Below are positions 26,103 through 35,452 of a DNA stretch of 64,000 nt, piece after piece (the stretch's first letter is position 1; each line of letters begins with the position of its first letter). Origin of the DNA: Parvularcula sp. (lineage in GTDB: Bacteria > Pseudomonadota > Alphaproteobacteria > Caulobacterales > Parvularculaceae); NCBI GenBank assembly GCA_002704915.1, contig PAIP01000034.1, positions 255,827 through 319,826 on the forward strand, given 5' to 3'. The notes under the pieces are model-generated. The model was not told where the DNA came from and ran no database searches. It saw only the letters and a list, made by a program, of their open reading frames with translations. The translations under genes were made by a program, and so were the position numbers.

Positions 26103-27125
26103 TTAGCTCGACCCCGCGCCTGCGACCCAGCCGGTGCAGGTGGCGACGTCTTTCAGGCCATGCTCGCCGAGGCAGAACGCTTCTTCATAAGGCGTCCGGG
26201 TCGCGGCGATGCACTGGTCGAGCGTGAGCTTCGCCATGGACAGGCACCGCTCCGATTTGGTGTTCTGCGCGTAAACCTCGACGATTTTCGGGTTCAGCTT
26301 GTTGGTGGAATAGCGCGCGGCGAGGTTGAGGATGCGGTCGATCACGACTTCCGCATTTTTCTCGGTCATCTTGCCTTCGTCGGCGCCGGCGCCCCAATCG
26401 GCCGCCCATTCGCCGCGAGCGCTCGCAAGCGCCGGGGCGAGAACGCCGTTATTCTCCGCGCGAACGAAAACGGGCGCGGCCGGGGCCCCGCGCGAGCGGC
26501 CATAGGTCGCCGCTTCGTCAAGGCGCTTCTGGCTCGGAGAGATCTTGGCCTTGCCCCAGGCGGTTTTCTGCATGGCGTAGGCCTGGGTCTTGTAGGCTTC
26601 GCCAAGCTCGGTGATGCGCGCGCCATCCTGAACGGTCATGGCGAGCACGGCCCGCACGGCTTCATCGGCGCCCGGCAGGTTGCGCAGATAGGCGGGGTCC
26701 TGGGCGACTTTCGACATCAGCCCGTCAACGCCGCCAAGCTCGCCCTTGCGCCGGTTCGGGCGTTTTTTGAGCTCTTCTTCGAGCGCTTCTGCAAAGCCGG
26801 GCTGATCGGCGGCGACAAGCGCCGCGTAAGCGACCCAGCCCGAAGACAGATCGGCCGCGTCATGAGCGGCGAGACGGCGATGCGCCTCGCGGGTGACGTC
26901 GGCATTGGTGAAAGGCATCGCCTCAATCGCGGCGACGTCTTCGCGGAAGCGGATATAGGTCGCCGCCTGACGCTCAAGAGCGTTGTCTTTCGGCTGAGCG
27001 AGCGTATCCGCTGAGACTGTGGTGACGGCGAGGCCCGCGGCGAGGCCCGCAAGGGCCAGATGAGGGCGCAAACCCCTGCGCCGGGCGCGTCCAACTCCCC
27101 GCAACCCGTTAAACATACGCGACAT
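26103..27125 (-). CDS. Exported helical protein, unknown family
   Basis: A 340-residue protein. The start is at 27125 with GGGAGAAC upstream. The N-terminus is basic (MFNGLRGVGRARRRGLRPH) and followed by a hydrophobic core ALAGLAAGLAVTTVSA, so it is probably exported. The mature part is helical with Cys near the end (ERCLSMAKLTLDQC, EAFCLGEHGLKDVATCTGW), suggesting two disulfides. No family recognised; it has its own terminator. Confidence 0.8.
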   Translation of the reverse strand: MSRMFNGLRGVGRARRRGLRPHLALAGLAAGLAVTTVSADTLAQPKDNALERQAATYIRFREDVAAIEAMPFTNADVTREAHRRLAAHDAADLSSGWVAYAALVAADQPGFAEALEEELKKRPNRRKGELGGVDGLMSKVAQDPAYLRNLPGADEAVRAVLAMTVQDGARITELGEAYKTQAYAMQKTAWGKAKISPSQKRLDEAATYGRSRGAPAAPVFVRAENNGVLAPALASARGEWAADWGAGADEGKMTEKNAEVVIDRILNLAARYSTNKLNPKIVEVYAQNTKSERCLSMAKLTLDQCIAATRTPYEEAFCLGEHGLKDVATCTGWVAGAGSS

Positions 27126-27425
27126 AGAGTAGTTCTCCCAAATGACGGTCTTTATCGGCAGCCGCCACGATATCGCCCCATAATTTAAGACAGCGCTCAC
27201 CATCCTAGCTGAATTATTATCAAATTCGACAGGTCTCACCTGCATAATTCAAATTTTAATGTCTTCGGGGCGGCCGGAACCGAGAAGACCGCCAGACTCC
27301 AGGCGTTTCGCGGTTTTTTCGATTTATCATTTGTTAACGCTGGCTGACGCATGGTGAAGGAGCGTTAACGAATCGGCTGCGCCCGCGAAGGCTGTCCGGT
27401 TCGGAAAAATCTGGTCGGGAAGCCC

Positions 27426-28679
27426 ATGGCGTTCAGCCTTTCAGCCCTTTTCAGCCCCGCCCGCCGGCGTCCGCAATGGCGCTCCGGCGATGGCGACGCC
27501 GTCTTGGCGGTGGCCGGGGATGGGGAAATTCTCGCCGCCACGCCGGGCGCCGAAGCGCTGATCGGCGCCGAAGGCGGGCTTTTAGGCCGTTCGCTCCTCG
27601 ATTTTACCGCGCGCGAAGACAGGGCAGGTTTGAAAGAGGCTCTCGACCGCGCCGGGGCCGCGCCGAAAGACGCCCCCGCCGGACGGGTTTTCCTGCGCCT
27701 GCAGCGGCCCGGCAGGGCCTCGCAATTCGCCGAGCTTTCCCTTGCCCGCGACGGCGCGCGAATCAACATCCTCCTGCGCGAGGCCGCGCCGGCCGCAATC
27801 CGCGCCGCGGCGAGCGAGGAGACCCCTGCGGTCAAGCCGGGACAGGCAGGCGCTCAGGCCGGCGTCTCCCCGGAACTCCTCGCCGATCTCGGCCATGAGC
27901 TGAAAACGCCCCTGAACGCGATTCTCGGTTTCGCCGACGCCATGAAGGAGGAATCCTTCGGGCCCCTCGGCCATGACAAATACCGGGAATATGCCGGACA
28001 CATTAAATCCTCCGGCGCCCATCTCGCCGATCTCATCGTCACAATCCTCGACCGGGCGAAGATTGACGCCGGGCGCTACAAGCTGACGCCTGCGCTCACG
28101 GAGCCGGGCGCGCTGGCGCGCGAATGCGCGGAAATGGTGCGCGGGGAAGCCGAAAAGGCGGGGCTCGCCTTGCGCGTCGATATTGCGCCGGGTCTTTCCG
28201 AAACCATGCTCGACGCGCGCGCCGTCAAACAGATCCTGATTAACCTGCTGACCAACGCCGTGAAATTCACCGCCGCCGGCGAGATCGCGCTCAAGGTCAG
28301 CGAGAAGGATCGTGTACTGACATTTGACGTGGCAGACACCGGCGTCGGGATGAGCCAGATGGCGCTGGCGCGGCTCGGCGAACGCTTTACGGGCCTGCAT
28401 AAAAACGGCGTGCGCGGAACATCCGGCGCCGGGCTCGGTCTGTCGCTCGCCTTTTCGCTCGCCAAGCTGCATGGCGGCGCCCTGGACCTGTCCTCCGCGC
28501 CGGGCGAGGGGACGACGGCCAGCTTGCGCCTGCCGGTGACGAAGACCCTCGGCGAGATGGGCCGCGCCGGGCTTGAAGCCTCCGGCGACATTCAAAGCCA
28601 GCTAGACCGCGTCGCCCAGTTCCGGCGCGAGCGGATCGGCGACAAAGAGACCGCCGGGAACGGCCTCAGCGCCGCCTGA
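27426..28679 (+). CDS. Soluble PAS-type sensor histidine kinase
   Basis: A 417-residue kinase without obvious membrane helices. A PAS-like region is at about 22-120. The HisKA block GHELKTPLNAILGFADAM carries the phospho-acceptor His at about residue 157, followed by FGPLGHDKYREYAGHI, which resembles the DivJ/PleC/PdhS group of alphaproteobacterial cell-cycle kinases. The ATPase domain has ILINLLTNAVKFT, DTGVGMS and GAGLGLSLAFSLAK. No response regulator is adjacent, as is usual for that group. Confidence 0.9.
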   Translation: MAFSLSALFSPARRRPQWRSGDGDAVLAVAGDGEILAATPGAEALIGAEGGLLGRSLLDFTAREDRAGLKEALDRAGAAPKDAPAGRVFLRLQRPGRASQFAELSLARDGARINILLREAAPAAIRAAASEETPAVKPGQAGAQAGVSPELLADLGHELKTPLNAILGFADAMKEESFGPLGHDKYREYAGHIKSSGAHLADLIVTILDRAKIDAGRYKLTPALTEPGALARECAEMVRGEAEKAGLALRVDIAPGLSETMLDARAVKQILINLLTNAVKFTAAGEIALKVSEKDRVLTFDVADTGVGMSQMALARLGERFTGLHKNGVRGTSGAGLGLSLAFSLAKLHGGALDLSSAPGEGTTASLRLPVTKTLGEMGRAGLEASGDIQSQLDRVAQFRRERIGDKETAGNGLSAA

Positions 28680-28785
28680 TCCGTCTTTAACGATCGGTTA
28701 ACGCTGCCGCCGGCGCTTTCATCTTATTTTTAGGGGTCTCGGCTCTAAACTGCGCCCGCCATTGCGGCGGGAGAGCACTATCGCG

Positions 28786-30534
28786 ATGAAAGGCTGGGCG
28801 AACGCTTACGAGCGTTTTTTGCGCATTCCGGAGATCGACCGTCCGGAAAAGGCCGCGCGCATGCGCGCTGTCTGGATCATCGGGTTGATGGTCGTCGCCA
28901 CGCAGATCGTCAATCACGCGATCATGTGGGGCAATTACGGCCGCTGGACCTACGACCACACTGTCTCGGCGATCGCCGTCGCTATTGTCCTCGCTTCGAT
29001 GCAGCTTGTGCGGTGGTACAAGAACGAAGTTTTCTACGCCTGGTTCTACACCATTCTCATGATCGCGTCGGTGCTCGGCTCCGCCGTTCCCGATCACGCA
29101 GGCATTAATTCCGCCATCGTTCCGTTTCTCTCCCTCGGGCCGGTGATGACCGGCTACATGGCCGGGCGGCGCGTGGCGCTCGCCAATTGCGCTGTCGTCA
29201 TCGCGACGCTTGCTGTGCTTTACTGGATTTCGCTGAGCCATCCGGCGGCGATGTCGCCCTTCGATTACACGCGCGAGACCAATCGCTTCGGTCAAGGGAT
29301 GTTTGCAGTCTTCATCTCGACGGGCATCGCGGTGCTGATTACCGAAAACCTCTATGAAATGCTCGGCGCCATGCGCGAAAATGTGCATCGCGCGAAACGC
29401 GCCGAAGCGGTGAAGTCTGAATTTCTCGCAACCATGAGTCATGAACTGAGAACGCCGCTCAACGGCGTCATCGGCCTGACGGATGCGCTGCTGGCGGGCT
29501 CGCTTCCCGCACATGAACGCAAGCTCACCGACACGATCCGCAAATCGGGCGAGTCGCTCCTGCTTATTCTCAACGACCTTCTCGATCTGTCGAAGATCGA
29601 GGCGGGCAAGCTCGCCATTGAGGCGCGGTCGACGGACCTGCGCGAACTGGTGCGGTTCGTCGCCGATAGCTGGCGCGAGACAGGCGTTTCCAAGGGGCTC
29701 GCCATCAGCGCCAATGTCACCGGCGAAATTCCAGGCGCGGCGCTGGTCGACGATTTGCGCCTGCGTCAGATTTTGCAGAACTTCATGTCGAACGCCGTGA
29801 AGTTCACGACCGAAGGCCATGTCAGCCTGCATTTGCATGGCGTCAATCGCGGCGGCGGGCGCTATGCGCTGGAATTTCGCGTCAGCGACACGGGCAAGGG
29901 CATTCCCGAAGAGCAAGTGGCGCGCATCTTCGACAAATTCGAACAGGGCGAACGCGGCACCACGCGGCAATTCGGCGGCACGGGGCTGGGGCTTCCCATC
30001 TGCCGCATGCTGGCGCAACTCATGGGCGGCGCCATCGGCGTCGAACGCACCGGCCCAGCCGGCACCACTTTCCTTCTTTCTCTCAATGTGAACGAAGCGG
30101 AGGAGACCGAAGAGGAGGGCGATAGCGTCTCCGACGCGGCCAGCGACCTTAGAGGCTTGCGCGTTCTCGTCGCCGAAGACAATGACGTGAACCGTCTTGT
30201 GGTCAACGAATTCCTGAAAGCCTGGGGCGTTGAGGCGGATTACGCCCATGACGGCGACGCCTGTCTCGAACGGCTCGCCGCGCGGGACTACGATCTTGTC
30301 CTTATGGACAAGCACATGCCCGGCATGAGCGGCATGGAGACGGCGCGGGCCGTGCGCAAGATGAACGGCCGCATGTCCAGCGTGCCGATCATCGCCGTCA
30401 CCGCCGACGCCATGCCCGGCGAGCGTGAGGCGATGCTGGCCTCCGGCATGAACGAATTCATCACCAAGCCCTTGCGCGCCGAAGCCCTGAAAGCGGTGAT
30501 CCTGAAAACCCTGAAGTCCCGCGCCGCGGCGTAA
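28786..30534 (+). CDS. Membrane hybrid histidine kinase with receiver domain
   Basis: A 582-residue hybrid kinase. About five membrane segments fill residues 28-190. HisKA with MSHELRTPLNGVIG has the His at about 219, HATPase has QNFMSNAVKFT, DTGKGIPEE and GGTGLGLPIC, and a receiver domain at about 459-575 has LVAEDND and the phospho-acceptor Asp at about 508 (LVLMDKHMPGMSG). The ATG at 28786 is preferred over an upstream TTG. It lies 106 bases after the PAS kinase; input and output are unknown. Confidence 0.92.
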   Translation: MKGWANAYERFLRIPEIDRPEKAARMRAVWIIGLMVVATQIVNHAIMWGNYGRWTYDHTVSAIAVAIVLASMQLVRWYKNEVFYAWFYTILMIASVLGSAVPDHAGINSAIVPFLSLGPVMTGYMAGRRVALANCAVVIATLAVLYWISLSHPAAMSPFDYTRETNRFGQGMFAVFISTGIAVLITENLYEMLGAMRENVHRAKRAEAVKSEFLATMSHELRTPLNGVIGLTDALLAGSLPAHERKLTDTIRKSGESLLLILNDLLDLSKIEAGKLAIEARSTDLRELVRFVADSWRETGVSKGLAISANVTGEIPGAALVDDLRLRQILQNFMSNAVKFTTEGHVSLHLHGVNRGGGRYALEFRVSDTGKGIPEEQVARIFDKFEQGERGTTRQFGGTGLGLPICRMLAQLMGGAIGVERTGPAGTTFLLSLNVNEAEETEEEGDSVSDAASDLRGLRVLVAEDNDVNRLVVNEFLKAWGVEADYAHDGDACLERLAARDYDLVLMDKHMPGMSGMETARAVRKMNGRMSSVPIIAVTADAMPGEREAMLASGMNEFITKPLRAEALKAVILKTLKSRAAA

Positions 30535-30576
30535 GGCCGCTTGACGGGCGCCGCCGCGCAAGCCAGCAATGACTAG

Positions 30577-30909
30577 ATGACCGAGCCGCGCGTCAAAACC
30601 GGAATCCGCGTCTCCGCGCAACTGCGCCGCGCGCAAAGCGCCGGCGCCTTCGCGACCATAGTCCGGCGCGGCGACGCCGATGCGGGCGCGGTCGCCGTGA
30701 AACTCTATCAGGGGCCGGGCGCGGTGAAGCTCTTCATCCAGAGCCGCGACCTCGACGGCAAGCCGGTCTGGCGAGAGCCCTTCGAAGACGAAGAGAGCGG
30801 GGACATCGAAGCCAAGATCGACCGCTGGCTGGAAAAGGAAACATCCATCGACCCCGATCTCTGGATCGTTGAGATCGAAGACCGTGAAGGGCGGACATTT
30901 CTGGACTGA
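30577..30909 (+). CDS. DUF1491 family protein
   Basis: A 110-residue soluble protein of a conserved alphaproteobacterial family: RVKTGIRVSAQLRRAQSAG, VRRGDADAGAVAVKL, then DIEAKIDRWLEKETSIDPDLWIVEIEDR. Function unknown. It starts 42 bases after the hybrid kinase and may be cotranscribed with it. Confidence 0.85.
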   Translation: MTEPRVKTGIRVSAQLRRAQSAGAFATIVRRGDADAGAVAVKLYQGPGAVKLFIQSRDLDGKPVWREPFEDEESGDIEAKIDRWLEKETSIDPDLWIVEIEDREGRTFLD

Positions 30910-30941
30910 AAGAAAGTATTGAAGCCACAGAGCACAAGCGG

Positions 30942-30971
30942 CGCCTTCCCACGGCTTGACCGTGGGAACCA
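30942..30971. repeat. Left 30-bp inverted repeat flanking the GIY-YIG gene
   Basis: This 30-bp sequence is the exact reverse complement of 31317-31346. It contains its own hairpin, TTCCCACGG-CTTGA-CCGTGGGAA. It lies 15 bases before the GIY-YIG ATG. A perfect match over 30 bases on both sides of one gene marks the pair as the ends of a unit. Confidence 0.9.
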
Positions 30972-30986
30972 GTTCCGGAATCATCT

Positions 30987-31301
30987 ATGCAAAAAGATGG
31001 GATAGAAACATTGGCGCGTTTCGACTTCATCGCAACTTACATGCTGGCGAACCGCAAGAATGGGGCGATCTACACCGGTTCGACTTCAGATCTCGGCGCG
31101 CGCATGGATCAGCACAAAGCGGGGCGCGGCTCTTGGTTCACAGCAAAATATGGTTGCACCCGTCTTGTCTGGTTTGAAAGTTTTGAAGAAATGGCGCCGG
31201 CCATAGCGCGGGAAAAAAGACTGAAAAGCTGGCCGCGGCAGTGGAAAATCGCACTCATTGAAGACTGCAATCCGTACTGGAATGATTTGCCGCTGTTTTG
31301 A
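30987..31301 (+). CDS. GIY-YIG nuclease-domain protein
   Basis: A 104-residue single-domain protein of the small UvrC/GIY-YIG group. FIATYMLANRKNGAIYTGSTSDLGARMDQH spans the family's Tyr pair and Arg; EMAPAIAREKRLKSWPRQWK gives the conserved Glu and basic helix. Tyr18 and the YTG tyrosine fit the catalytic GIY/YIG pair. The gene is framed by perfect 30-bp inverted repeats, which suggests repeat-linked mobility. Other members have poorly known roles in DNA processing. Confidence 0.9.
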   Translation: MQKDGIETLARFDFIATYMLANRKNGAIYTGSTSDLGARMDQHKAGRGSWFTAKYGCTRLVWFESFEEMAPAIAREKRLKSWPRQWKIALIEDCNPYWNDLPLF

Positions 31302-31316
31302 CGAAACCTGTCGTGA

Positions 31317-31346
31317 TGGTTCCCACGGTCAAGCCGTGGGAAGGCG
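31317..31346. repeat. Right 30-bp inverted repeat flanking the GIY-YIG gene
   Basis: Exact reverse complement of 30942-30971, starting 16 bases after the GIY-YIG stop. The internal hairpin may also serve as a transcription end signal, though no T-run follows it. Confidence 0.9.
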
Positions 31347-31376
31347 GGAGTTGCTGCCCGCCTGAGAAAAAACCCC

Positions 31377-32573
31377 TCACCACCCCTTGGCGCGGGTCGT
31401 CAGGGTCAAGGGATCGTCATCGCTGTCCTCGATAAAGCGTGACAGGCGCGCGGCGCTCGCAGCGGCTTCCGTGCGCATGCGCCAGAACCGCATCACCCGT
31501 TCGGCGGCGTCTGTTGGCACTTTCACATAGACATCCAGAATTTTCAGCGCCCTCGCTTCATCGCCGTCGCCCTTGCGGAAGAAGAAGACCATTTTCGCAA
31601 AAGTCTGCTGCGCGAGATTTGAGGCGCGGCAGGCGATGGCGAGCGCCTCGAAGGTGCGGTCGTCCATGATGATGCGCGCCGTCGCCAGATCGACGCCGGC
31701 GAGATGCGCAAAGGCGAAGGGAAAGGCCGCATCGTATTTTTCCGCGATGAGCGTGCGCAACAGGGCTTCGTCGACGGCGTTGTTTTCGATTTTTTCGGCG
31801 ATGACGCGCAAGGCGACCGCGTTGGCGTCATCGGCGTCCATGTTCTCCGCTGTCTGCGACGCCTCGTCATAGACATTGCGCCGGTTTGCTTTCACCGCCT
31901 GTTCGACGAGAGTGGGATCGAGCATGTCGGAGCGTTTAAGGATGGCCTTCTTCAACGCCGAGGGCACATGGAAATATAATTGCGTCAGAAACAGCGGCGG
32001 CAAGTCATAACGCTCTGTCATGGGCGCTTGCAGCGCCGGGAATGCGCGCGCCTTTGCGGTCATTGCGCCCATGCCGGAAAAACTGAACACGGCGCCCTGG
32101 TTTCGCGCGAGGATCAAGAGCGTTTCCTCGCCGCCACGATCGGCAAGAGCGCCGGCGATCTCCGGCGCAATCTCGCGGCGCCGTGCGATGGCGGCGAGAT
32201 GCTTCTCGCCCTGGCTGTGGATGAGAGCGAGGAGATCTTCCTGGCTCAGAACCGTGGAGCGGCGAAGGATGGGGTCCGCAATCGATATGTCATCGCGCGC
32301 CAGCGCTTTCAGGAGGCCTTTCGGCGCGCGTTGCGCATCGGCGAAGCGCCGGGCGAGATCGCGTTTCAGCGCCGGCGCCGCTTCGCCTGAGAGTTGTGTG
32401 AGGATGGCGTCCAGATGCTGTTGCGCTGTTGCCGAGATGCGGTCCGATTCGGTCAGCAACAGCTCGGCGAGCGCATGCAACAGCTTGCCCCGCGTCTCGG
32501 GGGAACCGGCGCGCGCAAGCTCTAATAGCTGATTTAGCCGCGATGCCGAAGCGGTCACGTCCAGTCCCTCCAC
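31377..32573 (-). CDS. DUF2336 domain protein
   Basis: A 398-residue, all-helical, soluble protein of an alphaproteobacteria-specific family with HEAT-like repeats: LLHALAELLLTESDRIS, LAAIARRREIAPEIAGALADRG and ALAIACRASNLAQQTFAKMVFFF. Members are of unknown function; some occur near motility or cell-envelope genes. It ends in an acidic, low-complexity tail. Monocistronic between a plus-strand gene pair. Confidence 0.88.
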   Translation of the reverse strand: MEGLDVTASASRLNQLLELARAGSPETRGKLLHALAELLLTESDRISATAQQHLDAILTQLSGEAAPALKRDLARRFADAQRAPKGLLKALARDDISIADPILRRSTVLSQEDLLALIHSQGEKHLAAIARRREIAPEIAGALADRGGEETLLILARNQGAVFSFSGMGAMTAKARAFPALQAPMTERYDLPPLFLTQLYFHVPSALKKAILKRSDMLDPTLVEQAVKANRRNVYDEASQTAENMDADDANAVALRVIAEKIENNAVDEALLRTLIAEKYDAAFPFAFAHLAGVDLATARIIMDDRTFEALAIACRASNLAQQTFAKMVFFFRKGDGDEARALKILDVYVKVPTDAAERVMRFWRMRTEAAASAARLSRFIEDSDDDPLTLTTRAKGW

Positions 32574-32644
32574 AAGCGCGCGAGAGTGTGCAACAAAGGT
32601 AAAGAATGTGTCGCTGGAAACGGCGCGGCGAGGAGATAAAAATC

Positions 32645-33385
32645 ATGGCGCTACAAAAGTTTCGTACAATCCGTTTGCCGGCGTTAAGCATAATCGGCGC
32701 GGCTTTCCTGAGCGCGTGTTCAAGCATGGGCTCGCTCGATCCGTTTGCCGGCGACAGCGTTAATTTCGCATCGGGAACGCCCGTCGCCGATCAGTTGAAC
32801 AGCGCTGACCAGGAAGCGCTCGCAAACGCCGTCTCCGAGGCGATGGAAACGGGAACGGCGCAAAACTGGCGCGGGCGGCGCGCTGTCGGCGTTGTCAATC
32901 CGGACGGTTATGCGCTCGCAAATCTGAAGGCCGATCCGGCGGAGCGCATCGACGCCGCGCGCGGCGATCTCAGTCTTGCGCATATCGTCGAAACCGATCT
33001 TGGGCTTTATGTTTTGACGCGCAACTCGAACATTCGCACCGGGCCCGGCACGGATCACAAGGCGGTGGAAGTCCTGCCGTCGGGATCGGGCGTCGAGGTG
33101 GTCGGCCGGGTGCGCGACAAGAACTGGATGCTGGTGTCGGCGAACGGTTCGGTGCGCGGTTATGTCTTTGGCGATCTCCTCATCAAGGCGCCGGGCTCCG
33201 AGCTGGAGCTTGCCGGCGGGCCCATGAGAAAGCCGATCCTTTGCAGAAAATTTACCCAGCGGATCAATATTTACTCGACGCGCTATGAAGGCGACGGCGC
33301 GGCCTGTAATGACGGGACCGGATGGCGCCCTGCGCGCGAGCCGGCGCCGGATGAAAACGCGCCGGCAGAGCTGATAGAATTCTGA
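32645..33385 (+). CDS. Lipoprotein with bacterial SH3 domain
   Basis: A 246-residue protein. The signal peptide ends in the lipobox LSAC (Cys at about 25), so it is probably anchored to a membrane by lipid. An SH3b domain covers about 115-190 (NSNIRTGPGTDHKAVEVLPSG, WMLVSANGSVRGYVFGDLL). The C-terminal part has two Cys (LCRKFTQRINIYSTRYEGDGAACNDG), as in alphaproteobacterial surface-antigen-like proteins. The start at 32645 replaces a longer frame start. Probable role in cell-envelope attachment. Confidence 0.87.
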   Translation: MALQKFRTIRLPALSIIGAAFLSACSSMGSLDPFAGDSVNFASGTPVADQLNSADQEALANAVSEAMETGTAQNWRGRRAVGVVNPDGYALANLKADPAERIDAARGDLSLAHIVETDLGLYVLTRNSNIRTGPGTDHKAVEVLPSGSGVEVVGRVRDKNWMLVSANGSVRGYVFGDLLIKAPGSELELAGGPMRKPILCRKFTQRINIYSTRYEGDGAACNDGTGWRPAREPAPDENAPAELIEF

Positions 33386-33402
33386 GTGAGGCGCGCGGGA
33401 GT

Positions 33403-33648
33403 TTATCGGGCGAGCGCGATGCGCCCTTCGTTGAGGTGCTGGACAAAAGCGTCGAGCGACAGCGTGAAGGCGCGCTTGTCCTGACAGTGACAGAAACCGA
33501 CGCAACCTTCGCGGTGATCGATTTCATATTCTCCTCGGGGAGGAGCCTCCCCGGACGGCGCGGCCCCCAGATGGATCGCGTCCTTTACGATGGCTTTCGC
33601 CTTGCCGATGGCTTTCGCCTTGGCGATGGCTTTCGAATGTGAGGCCAT
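33403..33648 (-). CDS. Small protein with KAI repeats and Cys-His cluster, unknown
   Basis: An 81-residue protein, convergent with the SH3 lipoprotein gene. The N-terminus repeats KAI(A/G)KAKAI, reflecting a short tandem DNA repeat at about 33594-33631. The middle has CVGFCHCQDK, a possible metal site. GGCGGAG lies upstream of the ATG. No homologous family recognised; coding is plausible, not certain. Confidence 0.5.
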   Translation of the reverse strand: MASHSKAIAKAKAIGKAKAIVKDAIHLGAAPSGEAPPRGEYEIDHREGCVGFCHCQDKRAFTLSLDAFVQHLNEGRIALAR

Positions 33649-33746
33649 TGAACTCCGCCTTCTTGATCGACGCCTGATATAGACAACCCTTATGGCGCCC
33701 TATGGTTCAAATTGCGTTCGTATTTTGGCGTCAAGTTTCATGATTT

Positions 33747-35042
33747 TCATAAACAACTGTCCGTGCGGCGCTGTGACCCCGAACACACAGCCGGCGAGAC
33801 GAGGTGCGCGGGACCGGTGAGGGAGCCGTCAAAAGCGTTACGCGGCCGCACGGTTTTTTCGGAGGCCGGCCGGTGTTGCGGCCGCCGTCCCGCCAGAGCG
33901 ATGAGCACGCAGCCGGCAAGTCCCGAGGCGAGGGAGCCGGCGAGGACGCCAAGTCGCACATGGTTCAGCATGTCCGCATCGCTGAAAGCGAGACCGCCGA
34001 TGAAAAGGCTCATGGTGAAGCCGATGCCGGTAAAGGCTGCGGCGCCGGCGAGATGAAGCCAGTTGGCGCCGTCGGGGAGCTTCGCCCAGCCAAGCCGCAC
34101 CGCGCCCGCGCTGGCCGCAAGCACGCCGAGCGGCTTGCCGATAAAAAGGCCCAGCGCGACACCGAGCGTCACCGGCGAAGCCATGCCCGAACCCGTGAAG
34201 CTGGAAAGAGAAAGCCCGGCATTGGCGAAGGCAAAGAGCGGCAGCACCAGAAAGATCACCCAGGGGTGCAGCCCGTGCTCAAGCGTCTTCAATGGCGACG
34301 GGCTTTGCGCATCTTTGCCGTCCATGGGGATCATCAGCGCCGTGATGACGCCGGCCAGCGTCGCATGGACGCCGGATTTCAAAACGAACGCCCAGATCGC
34401 GGCGCCGATGAGAATATAGGGCGAGGCGCGCTTTACTCCCGCGCGGTTCAAAATGGCGAGCAGGGCGACGCCCGCGACAGCGAAGGCGAGCATCTGAACC
34501 GACAAATCCGCCGTGTAGAAAAGGGCGATAATGGCGATGGCGCCGAGATCGTCGATGATCGCGACCGCGAGCAGGAAAATCTTCAGGCTCGCCGGGGCGC
34601 CCATGCTGACCAGCGCCAGAAACCCCAAAGCAAAAGCGATATCGGTCGCCGCCGGGATCGCCCAGCCGCGCAAGGCCATGGGATCGGCCCAGTTAAACGC
34701 CGCATAGATGAGCGCCGGAACGGCCATGCCGCCTATGGCCGCAAAGATGGGCAGCGCCGCCTTATCAAAGGACGACAATTCTCCGCGCAGGATTTCGCGT
34801 TTGACTTCGAGGCCCACAAGAAAAAAGAAGACGGCCATCAGCCCGTCATTGATCCACAAAAGAAGCGGCTTCTCGATGGCGAAACCGCCGATCTCGATCG
34901 CCGCCGGCGTCGACAGGAACATGTCGTAGAACCTGCCAAGGGCGCCGTTGCTGGCGATCATGGCGAGCATCGCCGTTGCAATGAGGATAAGGCCGACAAG
35001 CGCGTCGCCGCGAAACAGCCGGGCAAGGGTCTTGGTTGTCAT
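33747..35042 (-). CDS. nhaA: Na+/H+ antiporter NhaA
   Basis: A 430-residue protein with 12 predicted membrane helices. The essential aspartates are present in AATDIAFALGF (Asp134) and AIIDDLGAI (Asp164/Asp165). It exchanges Na+ for H+ across the inner membrane to control pH and salt. The start at 35042 overlaps the stop of the small gene upstream (ATGA). The last 50 residues (after ALAGRRP) are hydrophilic and longer than usual. Confidence 0.94.
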   Translation of the reverse strand: MTTKTLARLFRGDALVGLILIATAMLAMIASNGALGRFYDMFLSTPAAIEIGGFAIEKPLLLWINDGLMAVFFFLVGLEVKREILRGELSSFDKAALPIFAAIGGMAVPALIYAAFNWADPMALRGWAIPAATDIAFALGFLALVSMGAPASLKIFLLAVAIIDDLGAIAIIALFYTADLSVQMLAFAVAGVALLAILNRAGVKRASPYILIGAAIWAFVLKSGVHATLAGVITALMIPMDGKDAQSPSPLKTLEHGLHPWVIFLVLPLFAFANAGLSLSSFTGSGMASPVTLGVALGLFIGKPLGVLAASAGAVRLGWAKLPDGANWLHLAGAAAFTGIGFTMSLFIGGLAFSDADMLNHVRLGVLAGSLASGLAGCVLIALAGRRPQHRPASEKTVRPRNAFDGSLTGPAHLVSPAVCSGSQRRTDSCL

Positions 35043-35398
35043 GAAAGAGTTTCCGAATGAGGGGCGTCCATAAGTTTTGCGCGCGGCGCTTCCTTCCAGT
35101 CGGTCACAGCGGCAAGGCGCCGGCGCAGGTCTTTTTCGAAAGGCGCGCGGGCGTCGGCTTCGCCGTGAAAGACGAAACGGCATAGAATGCGACGCAGGCC
35201 GTAAACGTCGTAAAAGGCCGGCGTCATTTCCACGAGTTCAAACGGCCCCCAGTCGGTCTGATCCTCGATGGCGCGGCGCAGATCTGCGCACTCCCCATCC
35301 CACAAGGCCAGAAGATCGAGCACTTTGGCGGCGTCATCATCGCCGCGCGTCTTGTCGTGCGACGGCGAGGCCGGGTTGCTTGAGGCGCGATTGTCCAT
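35039..35398 (-). CDS. Small soluble protein coupled to nhaA, unknown
   Basis: A 119-residue hydrophilic protein (AKVLDLLALWDGECADLRRAIEDQTDW, MTPAFYDVYGLRRILCRFVFHGE). It shares a four-base overlap with nhaA and starts their common transcript. No family recognised; possible regulatory or accessory partner of NhaA. Confidence 0.75.
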   Translation of the reverse strand: MDNRASSNPASPSHDKTRGDDDAAKVLDLLALWDGECADLRRAIEDQTDWGPFELVEMTPAFYDVYGLRRILCRFVFHGEADARAPFEKDLRRRLAAVTDWKEAPRAKLMDAPHSETLS

Positions 35399-35452
35399 GG
35401 CGGCATCCTCGTGTGGCTACAGGGAATAAGGTGGGCGCCGGTTTGCTATTGA

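Noticed and set aside
28687-30984. A 765-residue minus-strand open frame
   Set aside because: Lies opposite the hybrid histidine kinase, whose motifs are complete; the frame has no recognisable domain and is a GC-rich shadow.
33804-35060. A 418-residue plus-strand open frame
   Set aside because: Shadow of nhaA; composition is almost only charged residues.
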